From: Bog-756 sp963756515
GTDB lineage: Bacteria > Actinomycetota > Acidimicrobiia > Acidimicrobiales > RAAP-2
Assembly: GCA_963756515.1 (NCBI GenBank)
Contig: CAVWNV010000002.1
Coordinates: 310,001 to 374,000, forward strand
DNA: 64,000 nt
Reading direction: 5' to 3'
Shown in pieces: positions 56,676-64,000 of this stretch (position 1 is the stretch's first letter; every line of letters begins with the position of its first letter). The notes below the pieces were generated by a model. That model did no database searches. It was not told the origin of the DNA and saw only the letters and a list, made by a program, of their open reading frames with translations. A program made the position numbers and the translations under genes.

Positions 56676-56705
56676 CACGGCAATCCCCGGGAGGGGATCG
56701 CCGTG
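56676..56705 (-). terminator. Strong hairpin downstream of the zinc-type binding protein gene
   Basis: Thirteen-base arms (56676-56688 and 56693-56705) with a four-base loop. On the minus-strand RNA every position pairs, one as G-U; on the plus strand that position is an A/C mismatch. A smaller GCCGG/CCGGC stem lies at 56725-56741, nearer the gene. No U-tract follows, so it is a U-less terminator or an RNA-stabilising structure. Confidence 0.5.
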
Positions 56706-56798
56706 CCCGTTGCTGAGCACTTCCGCCGGTTTCTTGCCGGCTCGATCACCACCCCGCCTTCGGCATGAGAGCCGGGAGCCCAATCCCCGCCGGGTCAC

Positions 56799-57746
56799 CT
56801 ACTTACCGGGCAGTGCCTTCGCCAGTGCGGCTTCGATACCGACGAGCTGTCTTGTCTGCCATTTCTGATAGGTGGTGTTGGCCGGATCCAGGGTCTCCGT
56901 GATCGTTGCCCAAGGAATGTGCTCGGCCTTTACCTCCGCCAGCTGCGCCTGGACATCGGGCGTGACATTCTGGCTGTTGTACACGTAGATCTTGATCAAG
57001 TGGCTCTTGATCTGATTGTCGATGGTCTCCTTATCGGCAACGGTGACGTCCGTCCCCTCACTTATCGCCTTCAGGAAGGAGTACGGGGTGATGACGTCAA
57101 GTCCCAATGCCGGGGCCAGCATCGAGAAGATTGACTCGGAGGCACCGACCGGAGTTCCCGAGTACCTGGCTTTGATGCTCGCGATCAAGGAGTGGTACTG
57201 CCGGAGCGACACGCTGTTGAACACGCTCGCCTGCCGAGAGAAATACGTCCCGTCGGCTGGATCCAGCGTCTGATAGTCGCCCACCATCTGGCGAATGACG
57301 GCCTGAACATCGCCCGGGTTGTACCAGCGATGCGGGTTTCCTCCCACGGGGATACCGAGAAGTGTGCCCACATTGAGGACGGTGGGATGGGACTGATCGG
57401 CAGCCAGCAGCTTCGGTGCCCAGGGGTCGTACCCGATTCCATCCTCGATCACGAACTGAGCGGTGGCAATGGTCTTGGCGTCAGCCGCCGTTGGCTCGTA
57501 GGAGTGCGGATCGGTGTTGGGGTTGGTGATGACGCTGACCACGTGGACGTGCTTCCCACCGATCTGGCTGGCGATGCTGCCCCAAAAGTTCTCTGCGGCC
57601 ACGACTTGGATCACGGTCCCCTCACTCCGGGCCGACGCATCGGATTGGGTCCCGGTGGCGCTACAGGCCGTGAGTCCTATGGCCCCGGTGAGCGCCAGGA
57701 GCAGCACCAGCAAGCGTGAGCACGTTGAGATCCTGGATCGTTGCAC
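56799..57746 (-). CDS. Zinc/manganese-type ABC transporter substrate-binding lipoprotein (ZnuA/TroA family)
   Basis: A 315-residue lipoprotein: Arg-rich start, hydrophobic stretch and lipobox L-T-A-C (Cys28). The A-I (cluster 9) metal-binding fold shows its first ligand H81 in D-P-H-S-Y-E-P and second H139 in G-N-P-H-R-W-Y. The third is probably the Glu of S-E-S-I-F. There is no His-rich loop. GTG 57746 has AAGGAG 9 nt upstream; the GTG at 57764 would place that site inside the gene. Permease and ATPase genes are not adjacent. A Zur-like site lies in its promoter, so zinc is the likely ligand. Two hairpins follow the gene. Confidence 0.88.
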   Translation of the reverse strand: MQRSRISTCSRLLVLLLALTGAIGLTACSATGTQSDASARSEGTVIQVVAAENFWGSIASQIGGKHVHVVSVITNPNTDPHSYEPTAADAKTIATAQFVIEDGIGYDPWAPKLLAADQSHPTVLNVGTLLGIPVGGNPHRWYNPGDVQAVIRQMVGDYQTLDPADGTYFSRQASVFNSVSLRQYHSLIASIKARYSGTPVGASESIFSMLAPALGLDVITPYSFLKAISEGTDVTVADKETIDNQIKSHLIKIYVYNSQNVTPDVQAQLAEVKAEHIPWATITETLDPANTTYQKWQTRQLVGIEAALAKALPGK

Positions 57747-57803
57747 GGGTATCGACTCCTTCACCGGGTGTCAGGGATGGCGGCGGCATCCTTCCGGATC
57801 TTG

Positions 57804-57832
57804 ACCATAAATGAGAATGGTTCTTGATTCAA
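57804..57832 (-). promoter_or_regulatory. Promoter with a Zur-like operator filling the spacer
   Basis: On the minus strand: -35 TTGAAT (57827-57832), a 17-base spacer, -10 TATGGT (57804-57809). The plus strand spacer contains TGAGAATGGTTCTTG (57812-57826), close to the actinobacterial Zur box TGAAAATGATTTTCA as I remember it. Zinc-bound Zur there would block RNA polymerase. No zur gene is in the window. Confidence 0.6.
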
Positions 57833-58170
57833 GTCCCTACCCGGAGCTGAATGGACTGGCTGCCGTTCTCAGTTGATGAGAATCAGTCCTGACCCAGTCG
57901 GCCAGAAGACCACTTCGACCTGGTCATGACCCGTACCTGGCAGTCGGGGGGTTCCGGTCAGATTGCAAGGGTCGAAGCGGCTGTCGTCCGAGGGGACCCG
58001 GGGTTTCGTGTGCCCTGAAGCCGTGAAAGGCACGGGTCGAGCGAAATTGAACGCCCAAAAGTGCAGGGTGCTGACCGACATATCAGGGTAGGCGCCTTCT
58101 CAGCTGACTCTTAGTGTCTTTACTGCGCAGCCGGGCATTGGGCAGGGGCCGCGCGGGGAGAGACAAATCC
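57833..58170. other. Intergenic region before the giant secreted protein
   Basis: About 340 bp without a supported gene and less GC-rich than the surroundings. It holds an inverted repeat TTCTCA-N5-TGAGAA at 57866-57882 whose arms share the TGAGAA of the Zur-like box. The promoter for the rightward 58171 gene must be here, but no convincing -35/-10 pair is seen. A 70-codon leftward frame (57869-58081) has no coding support. Confidence 0.5.
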
Positions 58171-61100
58171 ATGACTCATCTGCGTCAGTCCGCATTTAGA
58201 GCTGTTTCCGCGTGCGCTCTCGTGACAATGATCATCGTCGCGTCGGTGTCAGTTGCAGGACGGACGGCAGCCGCGGCATCGGCTCCACCGGAGCTGAATC
58301 TCAATGTGCTCTTGATCGGCACCGGGTCCACCGACCCGACCACCGCAGCGTGGGAGGCGGGGTTGAAGAACGAGGGGGTCGCCTATACCGAGGCCACCGC
58401 GGCTGGGACGTACGGCGCCGAGACCGTCACGTTGCCCGCTCTCACCAGCGGAACAGTGGGCAACTTCAACGCCGTCGTGATCGCCGACTCGCCGGCTGCC
58501 TTCGCCTCAGGCCAGCTGACGGCGCTGGACTCCTATGAATCGACCTACCAGGTGCGCCAGCTCGACGGCTACACCGCCCCCTACGCCGGGGTCGGGGAGG
58601 TGGCCTCTTCCACCACGGCCGTGCTCGATGGCACCACCGGCACCCTGACAGCGGCGGGCCTGGCCGGACTGCCCGCTCTGGCCGGGACCGTGCCCTTCGC
58701 GACCGGCACCAACGGCTACCCGGCCACTGCTGTGGCCGGAGCTGCCTTTACCCCGTGGCTGGACTCCAGCTCCGGCGCCATCCTCGCCGGCGTCTACCAG
58801 CACCCGAGCACCGACCCCCAGGCCGGGGTGTCCGAGCTCGCTCTCAACTTCGACTACAACGCCACCATGATCCAGTGGGAGCTGCTGGCCCCCGGCCTGA
58901 TCAACTGGGTCACCGACGGCACGCACTTCGGCCTGGACCGCAACTACGTCGAGATGGACATCGACGACACCTTCACCCCCGACAATGCCTGGAGCACCGC
59001 CGTCCACGACAACGACTACTCCGACGCCGACTCCCAGCGAATGGATGCCGCTGACGTGATCAGTTCGGCCGACTGGACCAACCCGAGCCAGGAGAAGGAC
59101 ACGGCCGCCCGACCGACCGGTGAGCCGTCCACGCCATTCCGGTTGGACCAGCTGTTCAACTACGGGGGCACTGTCGAGTACCAGAACGGTGAGCTGGACC
59201 TGCCCGGCGAACCGGCCTCGTGCTCCACTGCCGGCGATCCCGCTGGCACCTGCGGGGCCGACCCGCTGCTGGCCCAGTTCCAGGCCACCGACCCAGCCAC
59301 TGGCAAGGCCTACGCCGATGACTTCGGCTGGCTCAGCCATACCTACGACACCCCCTACCTCGACGTGGGCTGTGCCAGTCAGGACTACATCGAGGCCGAG
59401 CTGAACGAGAACACCAGCGATGTCACCGCGGCTCCGGGGGCGACGGCCGGGACCGGGGGCCTCGGGCTCAGCGAGTCGACCATCCCCACCGGGTCCACCG
59501 ATGTGGCCAATCCCTACGGGACCTACAACCCCCAAGTATTCGTGCCGGGCAACCACTCCGGCTTCGCCGACCTCGACCCGGGCACCCCGGCCACCGTCGA
59601 CCCGCCCGACCTGGATGAGGCCACCGCGGCCACGACCGGTGGGACGCTCGGCAGCGGTACCTACGAGTACGCGGTGACCGACCAGTTCAACGGGGCGGAC
59701 TCGACGAGCACCGACCAGTCCCAGGCCTATGTGACCGACGGCCTCCAGGGCGACCTCGCCCCCGTCGTGGTGACGGGGGCGACCGGGTCGGTGTCCCTCG
59801 TGTGGCAGTCCATCTGCCACGCGGCCAACTACATCGTCTACCGGGCACCGGTGACTGGCACCACGGTCGGTCCCTGGACCGAGATCGGCACCTACGCCAC
59901 GCCCGCCTCGGCCACGCTGCCCGACAACAGCTCCGGTGACACGAGCCCGGCCCAGAGCGCCACGGTGTGCTCAGGGCCGACCTACGCCCCCACGTCCTGC
60001 GCCGGTGAGCAGGAGCTCACCTTCACCGACACCGGGGGGACCACCACCACGCCCCCCGCCGGCGTGACCTACCTGGACACCGCCATGCCGGCTGGCTGGA
60101 CGCCACCGGTCGTGGAGGACGCCAACGAGCTGCCCTGGGAGCAGAACCCCTATTTCAGCTCCGCCCTCAGTGCGGTCGGAATCACCACCGTCGGGGCCGA
60201 TGCCTCCAAGGCCTACCCGGACCCCGCCGATGACGAGTTCGGCATCGGGGCCACCTACACCGGGGCCAACTACGCGGCGGGTCAACCCTTCGTCGATGGA
60301 ACCTCCCAGGTCGCACCGCGGCACCCGATCAACGTCTTCTACAACGCCGCCACCAACGCCCAGGAGCTCGACGAGTACAACACCCTCTACGACGCCGATG
60401 CGCCTGACAGCCAGTGCCACAACACCACCACCACCACGTGCTCGACCACGCCGTTCACCTTCGCGGATGTCATCAACCAGGTCGTCTCGGGCATGTTCAC
60501 CAACATGCTGTCCAACGACCCCGAGGTGAGTTATGTGCACCAGACCAACACCATGGGGACGCCGCCGTACTCGAGCATCCTGCCCCCGGCCAACTACGTG
60601 CCGGCGGCCACGGCCCAACCCGGCACCGACGGTGACGGGACGCTCTACGAGGTCCTCAACCCACTGATCTCGGAGTACGAGTCCTACTTCAACGCCACCA
60701 CCCCCTACGAGCAGCTGACCCTGGGTGGCATCGGCAACGTCCTGGCCGACCAGTCGGCCTGGTCTGCGGCCCAGACAGCCGGCACCGTGAAGGCCACCGA
60801 GCAGAACGGCACGGTGACCATCACCAACACCGGCTCCTCCGCAGTCAGCGTGCCGGCCACGGCACCGGGCGGCACCACGGTGGGCACCGCCGCCTACGGC
60901 CAGGCCTACGGAGGCGAGCTGTCCACCTGGACCAGCATCCCCGCCGGTGGATCCCTGGTCCTGAGCGAGCATGTCGCCCCGACCATCATCAGCGCCAACA
61001 CGGCCAGCTCGATCGTGGGGGCACCGTTCACCACCACCGTCTACACCACCGGTGAGCCCGCCGCCGCCATGTCGGAGACCGGCAGCCTGCCGGCCGGACT

Positions 61101-62769
61101 CACCTTCGTCGACAACGGCAACGGCACCGCCACCATCGCCGGGACGGCGGCGGCGAAGAGCGGAGGGAGCTACCCGATCATCATCTCGGCGTCCAACGGC
61201 TCGGGCACGACGACCCAGGCCTTCACGCTGACCAACTCGGAGGCCCCGTCGATCACCAGTGCGGCCACGGCACCCTTCTACATCGGATACAACGGCACCT
61301 ACACGGTGACCACGACCGGATTCCCGGCCGACACCATCACCGAGACAGGGACGCTGCCGGCCGGTCTGACCTTCGCGGCACCGAGCCCGGCCACGGGCAC
61401 GGCCACCATCAGCGGGTCGACGACGGCCGCGGTCGGCACCTACCCGGTGTCCATCTCGGCCACCAACTCCTCGGGGTCGACAGCCACACTGGCCCTGTCC
61501 GTCACGGTGGCCACCTCGGGCCCACCGGCCATCACCAGCCCGGCCACGGCCGACTTCAACCTGGGTCAGGCCGGCGAGGTGGCTGTCACCACCACCGGCG
61601 GCCCCACACCCGCCCTGACCGAGAGCGGGGCCCTGCCGGCCGGCCTGAGCTTCGTGGCCTCCACCAACGGCACCGCGCTCATCGAGGGCACCGCCACCGT
61701 GGCCGGCGTCACGGACGTGACCGTCACCGCCACCAACAGCGTGTCCACCGCCACCCAGACGCTGGCCATCGTGGTCGACGCCGGGCCGAACTTCACCAGC
61801 GCGGCATCGGGCACCCTGATCCAAGGGGTTCCGGGCAGCGTGACGGTGACCACCGGTGGCTACCCCGCCCCCTCCCTGGGGTGGAGCGGATCGCTCCCGG
61901 CCGGCCTGTCGTTCACCGACAACCACAACGGCACGGCCACCATCGCCGGGACGCCGGGCTCGGCCGGTGTGACCACCCTCACGCTGTTGGCCACCAACAC
62001 CTACGGCTCGACCAACCAGAGCTTCACCTTGACGGTCAATCCCTCGACCGGGCTGGCCGGCGGTGACCGCCTGGCCGCCACGGCTGACGGCCAGGGCTAC
62101 TGGATCGTGACACCGAGCGGCACCATCACCGACTACGGAACCGCCGTCAACTACGGCTCCATGGCCGGGCACCACCTCAACCAGCCCATCGTGGCCATCG
62201 CCTCCACGCCGGACGGCCAGGGCTACTGGCTGGTGGCCTCCGACGGTGGTGTGTTCACCTTCGGTGACGCCGTCTTCTACGGCTCGACCGGGAACATCCA
62301 CCTCAACCAGCCCATCGTGGGCATCACCTCCACGCCGGACGGGCACGGCTACTGGATGGTGGCCTCCGACGGTGGCATCTTCACCTTCGGTGACGCCGTC
62401 TTCCACGGCTCGACCGGCAACATCCGGTTGAACAAGCCGGTGGTGGGCATGGCCTCCACGCCCACGGGCAACGGCTACTGGCTGGTGGCCTCCGACGGTG
62501 GCATCTTCACCTTCGGTGACGCCGTCTTCCACGGCTCGACCGGGAACATCCGGTTGAACCAGCCCATCATGGGCATGGCCTCGACCCGGGACGGCAACGG
62601 CTACTGGCTGGTGGCCTCCGACGGTGGCATCTTCACCTTCGGGGACGCCGTCTTCTACGGCTCGGGGGGCAGCGCCGGCAAGACGGCGGTGGGCATGATC
62701 GTCTCGCCCACCGGCCCCGGCTACGCCCTCATCGACGCCGACGGGACCCGCAACAACTTCGGGTTTTGA
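58171..62769 (+). CDS. Giant secreted protein: probable Agd3-like carbohydrate deacetylase region, Ig-like repeats and GYWLVASDGG repeats
   Basis: A 1532-residue export product. The signal peptide ends near A-A-A-A-S-A-P. Residues about 35-850 form a large region starting L-N-V-L-L-I-G-T-G-S-T-D. Its metal-type E-M-D-I-D-D-T-F-T-P-D, then W-L-S-H-T-Y-D-T-P-Y-L and Y-V-H-Q-T-N recall bacterial relatives of the fungal Agd3 (CE18) polysaccharide deacetylase; this is from motif memory, not a search. Four putative Ig-like (He_PIG) repeats with L-P-A-G-L-x-F follow. Five 42-residue repeats of G-Y-W-L-V-A-S-D-G-G-I-F-T-F-G-D-A type end the protein. There is no sorting signal or C-terminal helix, so it is probably released or held by its repeats. 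ATG 58171 has GGGGAGAG upstream. Confidence 0.8.
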   Translation: MTHLRQSAFRAVSACALVTMIIVASVSVAGRTAAAASAPPELNLNVLLIGTGSTDPTTAAWEAGLKNEGVAYTEATAAGTYGAETVTLPALTSGTVGNFNAVVIADSPAAFASGQLTALDSYESTYQVRQLDGYTAPYAGVGEVASSTTAVLDGTTGTLTAAGLAGLPALAGTVPFATGTNGYPATAVAGAAFTPWLDSSSGAILAGVYQHPSTDPQAGVSELALNFDYNATMIQWELLAPGLINWVTDGTHFGLDRNYVEMDIDDTFTPDNAWSTAVHDNDYSDADSQRMDAADVISSADWTNPSQEKDTAARPTGEPSTPFRLDQLFNYGGTVEYQNGELDLPGEPASCSTAGDPAGTCGADPLLAQFQATDPATGKAYADDFGWLSHTYDTPYLDVGCASQDYIEAELNENTSDVTAAPGATAGTGGLGLSESTIPTGSTDVANPYGTYNPQVFVPGNHSGFADLDPGTPATVDPPDLDEATAATTGGTLGSGTYEYAVTDQFNGADSTSTDQSQAYVTDGLQGDLAPVVVTGATGSVSLVWQSICHAANYIVYRAPVTGTTVGPWTEIGTYATPASATLPDNSSGDTSPAQSATVCSGPTYAPTSCAGEQELTFTDTGGTTTTPPAGVTYLDTAMPAGWTPPVVEDANELPWEQNPYFSSALSAVGITTVGADASKAYPDPADDEFGIGATYTGANYAAGQPFVDGTSQVAPRHPINVFYNAATNAQELDEYNTLYDADAPDSQCHNTTTTTCSTTPFTFADVINQVVSGMFTNMLSNDPEVSYVHQTNTMGTPPYSSILPPANYVPAATAQPGTDGDGTLYEVLNPLISEYESYFNATTPYEQLTLGGIGNVLADQSAWSAAQTAGTVKATEQNGTVTITNTGSSAVSVPATAPGGTTVGTAAYGQAYGGELSTWTSIPAGGSLVLSEHVAPTIISANTASSIVGAPFTTTVYTTGEPAAAMSETGSLPAGLTFVDNGNGTATIAGTAAAKSGGSYPIIISASNGSGTTTQAFTLTNSEAPSITSAATAPFYIGYNGTYTVTTTGFPADTITETGTLPAGLTFAAPSPATGTATISGSTTAAVGTYPVSISATNSSGSTATLALSVTVATSGPPAITSPATADFNLGQAGEVAVTTTGGPTPALTESGALPAGLSFVASTNGTALIEGTATVAGVTDVTVTATNSVSTATQTLAIVVDAGPNFTSAASGTLIQGVPGSVTVTTGGYPAPSLGWSGSLPAGLSFTDNHNGTATIAGTPGSAGVTTLTLLATNTYGSTNQSFTLTVNPSTGLAGGDRLAATADGQGYWIVTPSGTITDYGTAVNYGSMAGHHLNQPIVAIASTPDGQGYWLVASDGGVFTFGDAVFYGSTGNIHLNQPIVGITSTPDGHGYWMVASDGGIFTFGDAVFHGSTGNIRLNKPVVGMASTPTGNGYWLVASDGGIFTFGDAVFHGSTGNIRLNQPIMGMASTRDGNGYWLVASDGGIFTFGDAVFYGSGGSAGKTAVGMIVSPTGPGYALIDADGTRNNFGF
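62095..62724 (+). repeat. Five 126-bp tandem repeats in the 3' end of the giant gene
   Basis: The codons for Gly-Tyr-Trp recur at 62095, 62221, 62347, 62473 and 62599, exactly 126 bp apart. Each unit encodes 42 residues with D-G-G-I-F-T-F-G-D-A-V-F-x-G-S. The middle copies are nearly identical at DNA level, which suggests recent duplication or gene conversion; the first and last are diverged. Confidence 0.92.
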
Positions 62770-62776
62770 TCGAGCG

Positions 62777-62840
62777 GAGAACGCCGGACGGGGCCCAGCA
62801 CGCCTGTCCGGGGGGCCGAGCGTGCCCGTCCGGCGTTCTC
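62777..62840 (+). terminator. Long hairpin terminator after the giant gene
   Basis: Perfect 16-bp arms: GAGAACGCCGGACGGG (62777-62792) and its complement at 62825-62840. The interior can form a further GCACGC/GCGTGC stem. It begins 7 nt after the stop codon. CACCTCTTGCTT follows, only weakly U-rich. Confidence 0.8.
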
Positions 62841-62998
62841 ACCTCTTGCTTCGAGGAGACCTGACTCGTAGTGCTTCCGACGGAATCTGGTCGTCACGAG
62901 TCTGTCCCACCGCCAAGATGTCCGGTGGCGGTGGGAGCGCCTGGGATCGTGCCATGCCGAACCCGTGAGCCGCGCCGACTGTCGTCATAGGGGCCGGA

Positions 62999-63412
62999 TC
63001 ACTTGCACACATCTGACAGGTCGACCGTGGAGGTCGCGCCTGCTTTGATCACCACCGTCTGGCCATCGGGGGTGGGCCCGGAAACCGTATAGGACCCCGG
63101 CGGTTCGGTGAAGTTGAATATCCCATGGATGACCGGCGCATCGACAGCCTGCGTGTCGAGCACCGTCCTGGTCGAGATCACCTTGGTGCCGCGCCGGAGG
63201 ATGACCTTGATCGTCCAGGCGTGCGCGGTCTTGAAGGTGGCGGGCGTCGTGCACGGCGAGGCAATGCCCTTCAACACCCCGGTCGGCGCCCCAGCGGAGC
63301 TGCTGCAGGCGCAGCACAGGACACTGAGTGTCAGTGCGGCCAGCACGGCCAGTCGTCGCCAGCCGGCCGCTGTCACTGCATGCTTGGCCGGGTGTTCCAT
63401 CATCGTGTCCAT
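62999..63412 (-). CDS. Small lipoprotein of unknown function
   Basis: A 137-residue protein with a signal peptide and lipobox region V-L-C-C-A-C-S-S-S, then about 95 residues of beta-rich sequence (W-T-I-K-V-I-L-R, G-S-Y-T-V-S-G) ending D-V-C-K. One cysteine pair could form a disulphide in the mature domain. The P-G-S-Y-T-V segment resembles small beta-sandwich (carboxypeptidase-regulatory-like) domains, but this is weak. It is anchored on the outer face of the membrane. ATG 63412 or the ATG four codons later could be used. It is convergent with the giant gene. Confidence 0.65.
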   Translation of the reverse strand: MDTMMEHPAKHAVTAAGWRRLAVLAALTLSVLCCACSSSAGAPTGVLKGIASPCTTPATFKTAHAWTIKVILRRGTKVISTRTVLDTQAVDAPVIHGIFNFTEPPGSYTVSGPTPDGQTVVIKAGATSTVDLSDVCK

Positions 63413-63577
63413 CCGCTAACTATGACCCATCAGATTCTCGAAAGGATCGACCGGGTGGGACGATGGAGTTCCTCCGCGATGATTCTGCATACGCAGATCC
63501 TCGCCCCGGAGCCGTTGACAGGCCCGACGCCTGCTCCAGATCCGGGGACATCTGGAGGGTGAGCTGATGCACGGGTG

Positions 63578-63583
63578 TATATT
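63578..63583 (+). promoter_or_regulatory. -10 box of leaderless type, cupin gene
   Basis: TATATT, 8 nt before ATG 63592, in an otherwise GC-rich stretch. Confidence 0.55.
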
Positions 63584-63591
63584 TCGCCGCC

Positions 63592-63966
63592 ATGGAGGCC
63601 ATCAAGCCGGATACCGCCGTACGGGCCATTCCGCGGGTGCAGTTCCTGCCGGTGGAGTTCGACGGTCGACATGTGGGCCACCTGACGGTCGAAACCCCCG
63701 GCGAGCGGGACGAATGGGAGATGCATCCTCACCAGGACGAGTTCCTGTACCTGCTCGAAGGAGCGATCGACGTGCACCTGCGTGGTGCTATCGAGTCGGA
63801 CGACGAGCAGATGATCCACCTCTCCCAAGGTGAGGCGTGCGTAGTGCCCAAGGGAATGTGGCACAGGCAAGTGGTCGTCGACCCGTGCAAGATGCTGTTC
63901 CTCACGCCCGAGACCCTTCATCGGTCCCACACGCCGGGTCGGGGATGGTCAGACGACGAAGGTTGA
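63592..63966 (+). CDS. Small cupin-domain protein
   Basis: A 124-residue single cupin barrel. Motif 1 reads E-M-H-P-H-Q-D-E-F-L-Y-L-L-E-G, keeping the two His and one Glu metal ligands. Motif 2 contains V-P-K-G-M-W-H-R-Q with the third His. It could be an isomerase, dioxygenase or sugar-binding sensor; the substrate is unknown. It is probably a metal enzyme or ligand-binding protein in the cytosol. The TATATT box 8 nt before the ATG suggests a leaderless message. No partner gene is visible before the window ends. Confidence 0.85.
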   Translation: MEAIKPDTAVRAIPRVQFLPVEFDGRHVGHLTVETPGERDEWEMHPHQDEFLYLLEGAIDVHLRGAIESDDEQMIHLSQGEACVVPKGMWHRQVVVDPCKMLFLTPETLHRSHTPGRGWSDDEG

Positions 63967-64000
63967 CCTAGTCCCCGACCTGACCGTCGATCTCCTCCCG

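Noticed and set aside
56613..56798. 61-codon leftward frame after the zinc-binding protein gene
   Set aside because: Covers the two hairpins and has Arg-rich shadow composition.
57869..58081. 70-codon leftward frame
   Set aside because: No ribosome site, no recognisable sequence, and no -10 at proper distance.
59971..62532. 853-codon open frame antisense to the giant secreted protein gene
   Set aside because: Low-complexity Gly/Arg/Val translation opposite a gene with signal peptide and clear repeats.

Overview
The window is high-GC, densely coded DNA that most resembles an uncultured or little-studied member of the Actinobacteria, probably class Acidimicrobiia. This is inferred from the GC content and GTG-rich starts, a BldD regulator, a class E sortase with an LASTG substrate, an F420-type luciferase-like enzyme, hrcA-dnaJ under a CIRCE operator, the actinobacterial-type order phoH-ybeY-CNNM/CBS-era, and a secreted protein ending in the G-Y-W-L-V-A-S-D-G-G type repeats common in Acidimicrobiales. 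No 16S gene is present to confirm it.

Layout. (1) 1-8.8 kb: a catabolic block. A compact operon (438-6394) encodes a hydroxyisobutyrate-dehydrogenase-like enzyme, an aldehyde dehydrogenase, a carboxymuconolactone-decarboxylase-like protein, an SDR, an enoyl-CoA hydratase, an F420-type luciferase-like oxidoreductase and a hotdog thioesterase. A lipoprotein substrate-binding protein and a frameshifted SDR follow. Tandem palindromes at 277-304 separate it from leftward genes. (2) 8.85-12 kb: a membrane GGDEF-EAL protein and an alpha/beta hydrolase. (3) 12-14.3 kb: divergent rpsT and lepA. (4) 14.4-23.4 kb: envelope glycan genes (flippase, four glycosyltransferases, a two-domain exosortase-type hydrolase, a PAP2 phosphatase). 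(5) 23.4-33 kb: a DtxR-family regulator, hrcA-dnaJ-rsmE, bldD, an HTH-HIT fusion, then phoH-ybeY-CNNM-era. (6) 33-43.2 kb: a glycosyltransferase, a DinG-type helicase, a TSUP transporter, then uppS-recO-photolyase-hemW-glyS, with hemW carrying two compensating frameshifts. (7) 43.3-46.2 kb: an LASTG surface protein and its adjacent sortase. (8) 46.4-53 kb: ppdK, then dnaG overlapping rpoD. (9) 53.1-64 kb: a tRNA-Asn followed by island-like DNA, with a second TSUP transporter, a DsbA-like protein, a complete IS256-family element with target duplication that cut a tiny membrane-peptide gene, a zinc-type binding lipoprotein under a Zur-like operator, a 1532-residue secreted protein (probable Agd3-like deacetylase region, Ig-like repeats, 126-bp tandem repeats), a small lipoprotein and a cupin.

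Two themes cross regions. c-di-GMP: a GGDEF-EAL enzyme and a BldD that keeps the c-di-GMP-binding signature. Leaderless expression: about fifteen transcription-unit starts have a TANNNT -10 box ending only 5-9 nt before ATG/GTG and no Shine-Dalgarno; internal operon genes instead use overlapping ATGA/GTGA junctions. Base-level indels at 8.54 kb and 40.99-41.9 kb may be sequence errors.
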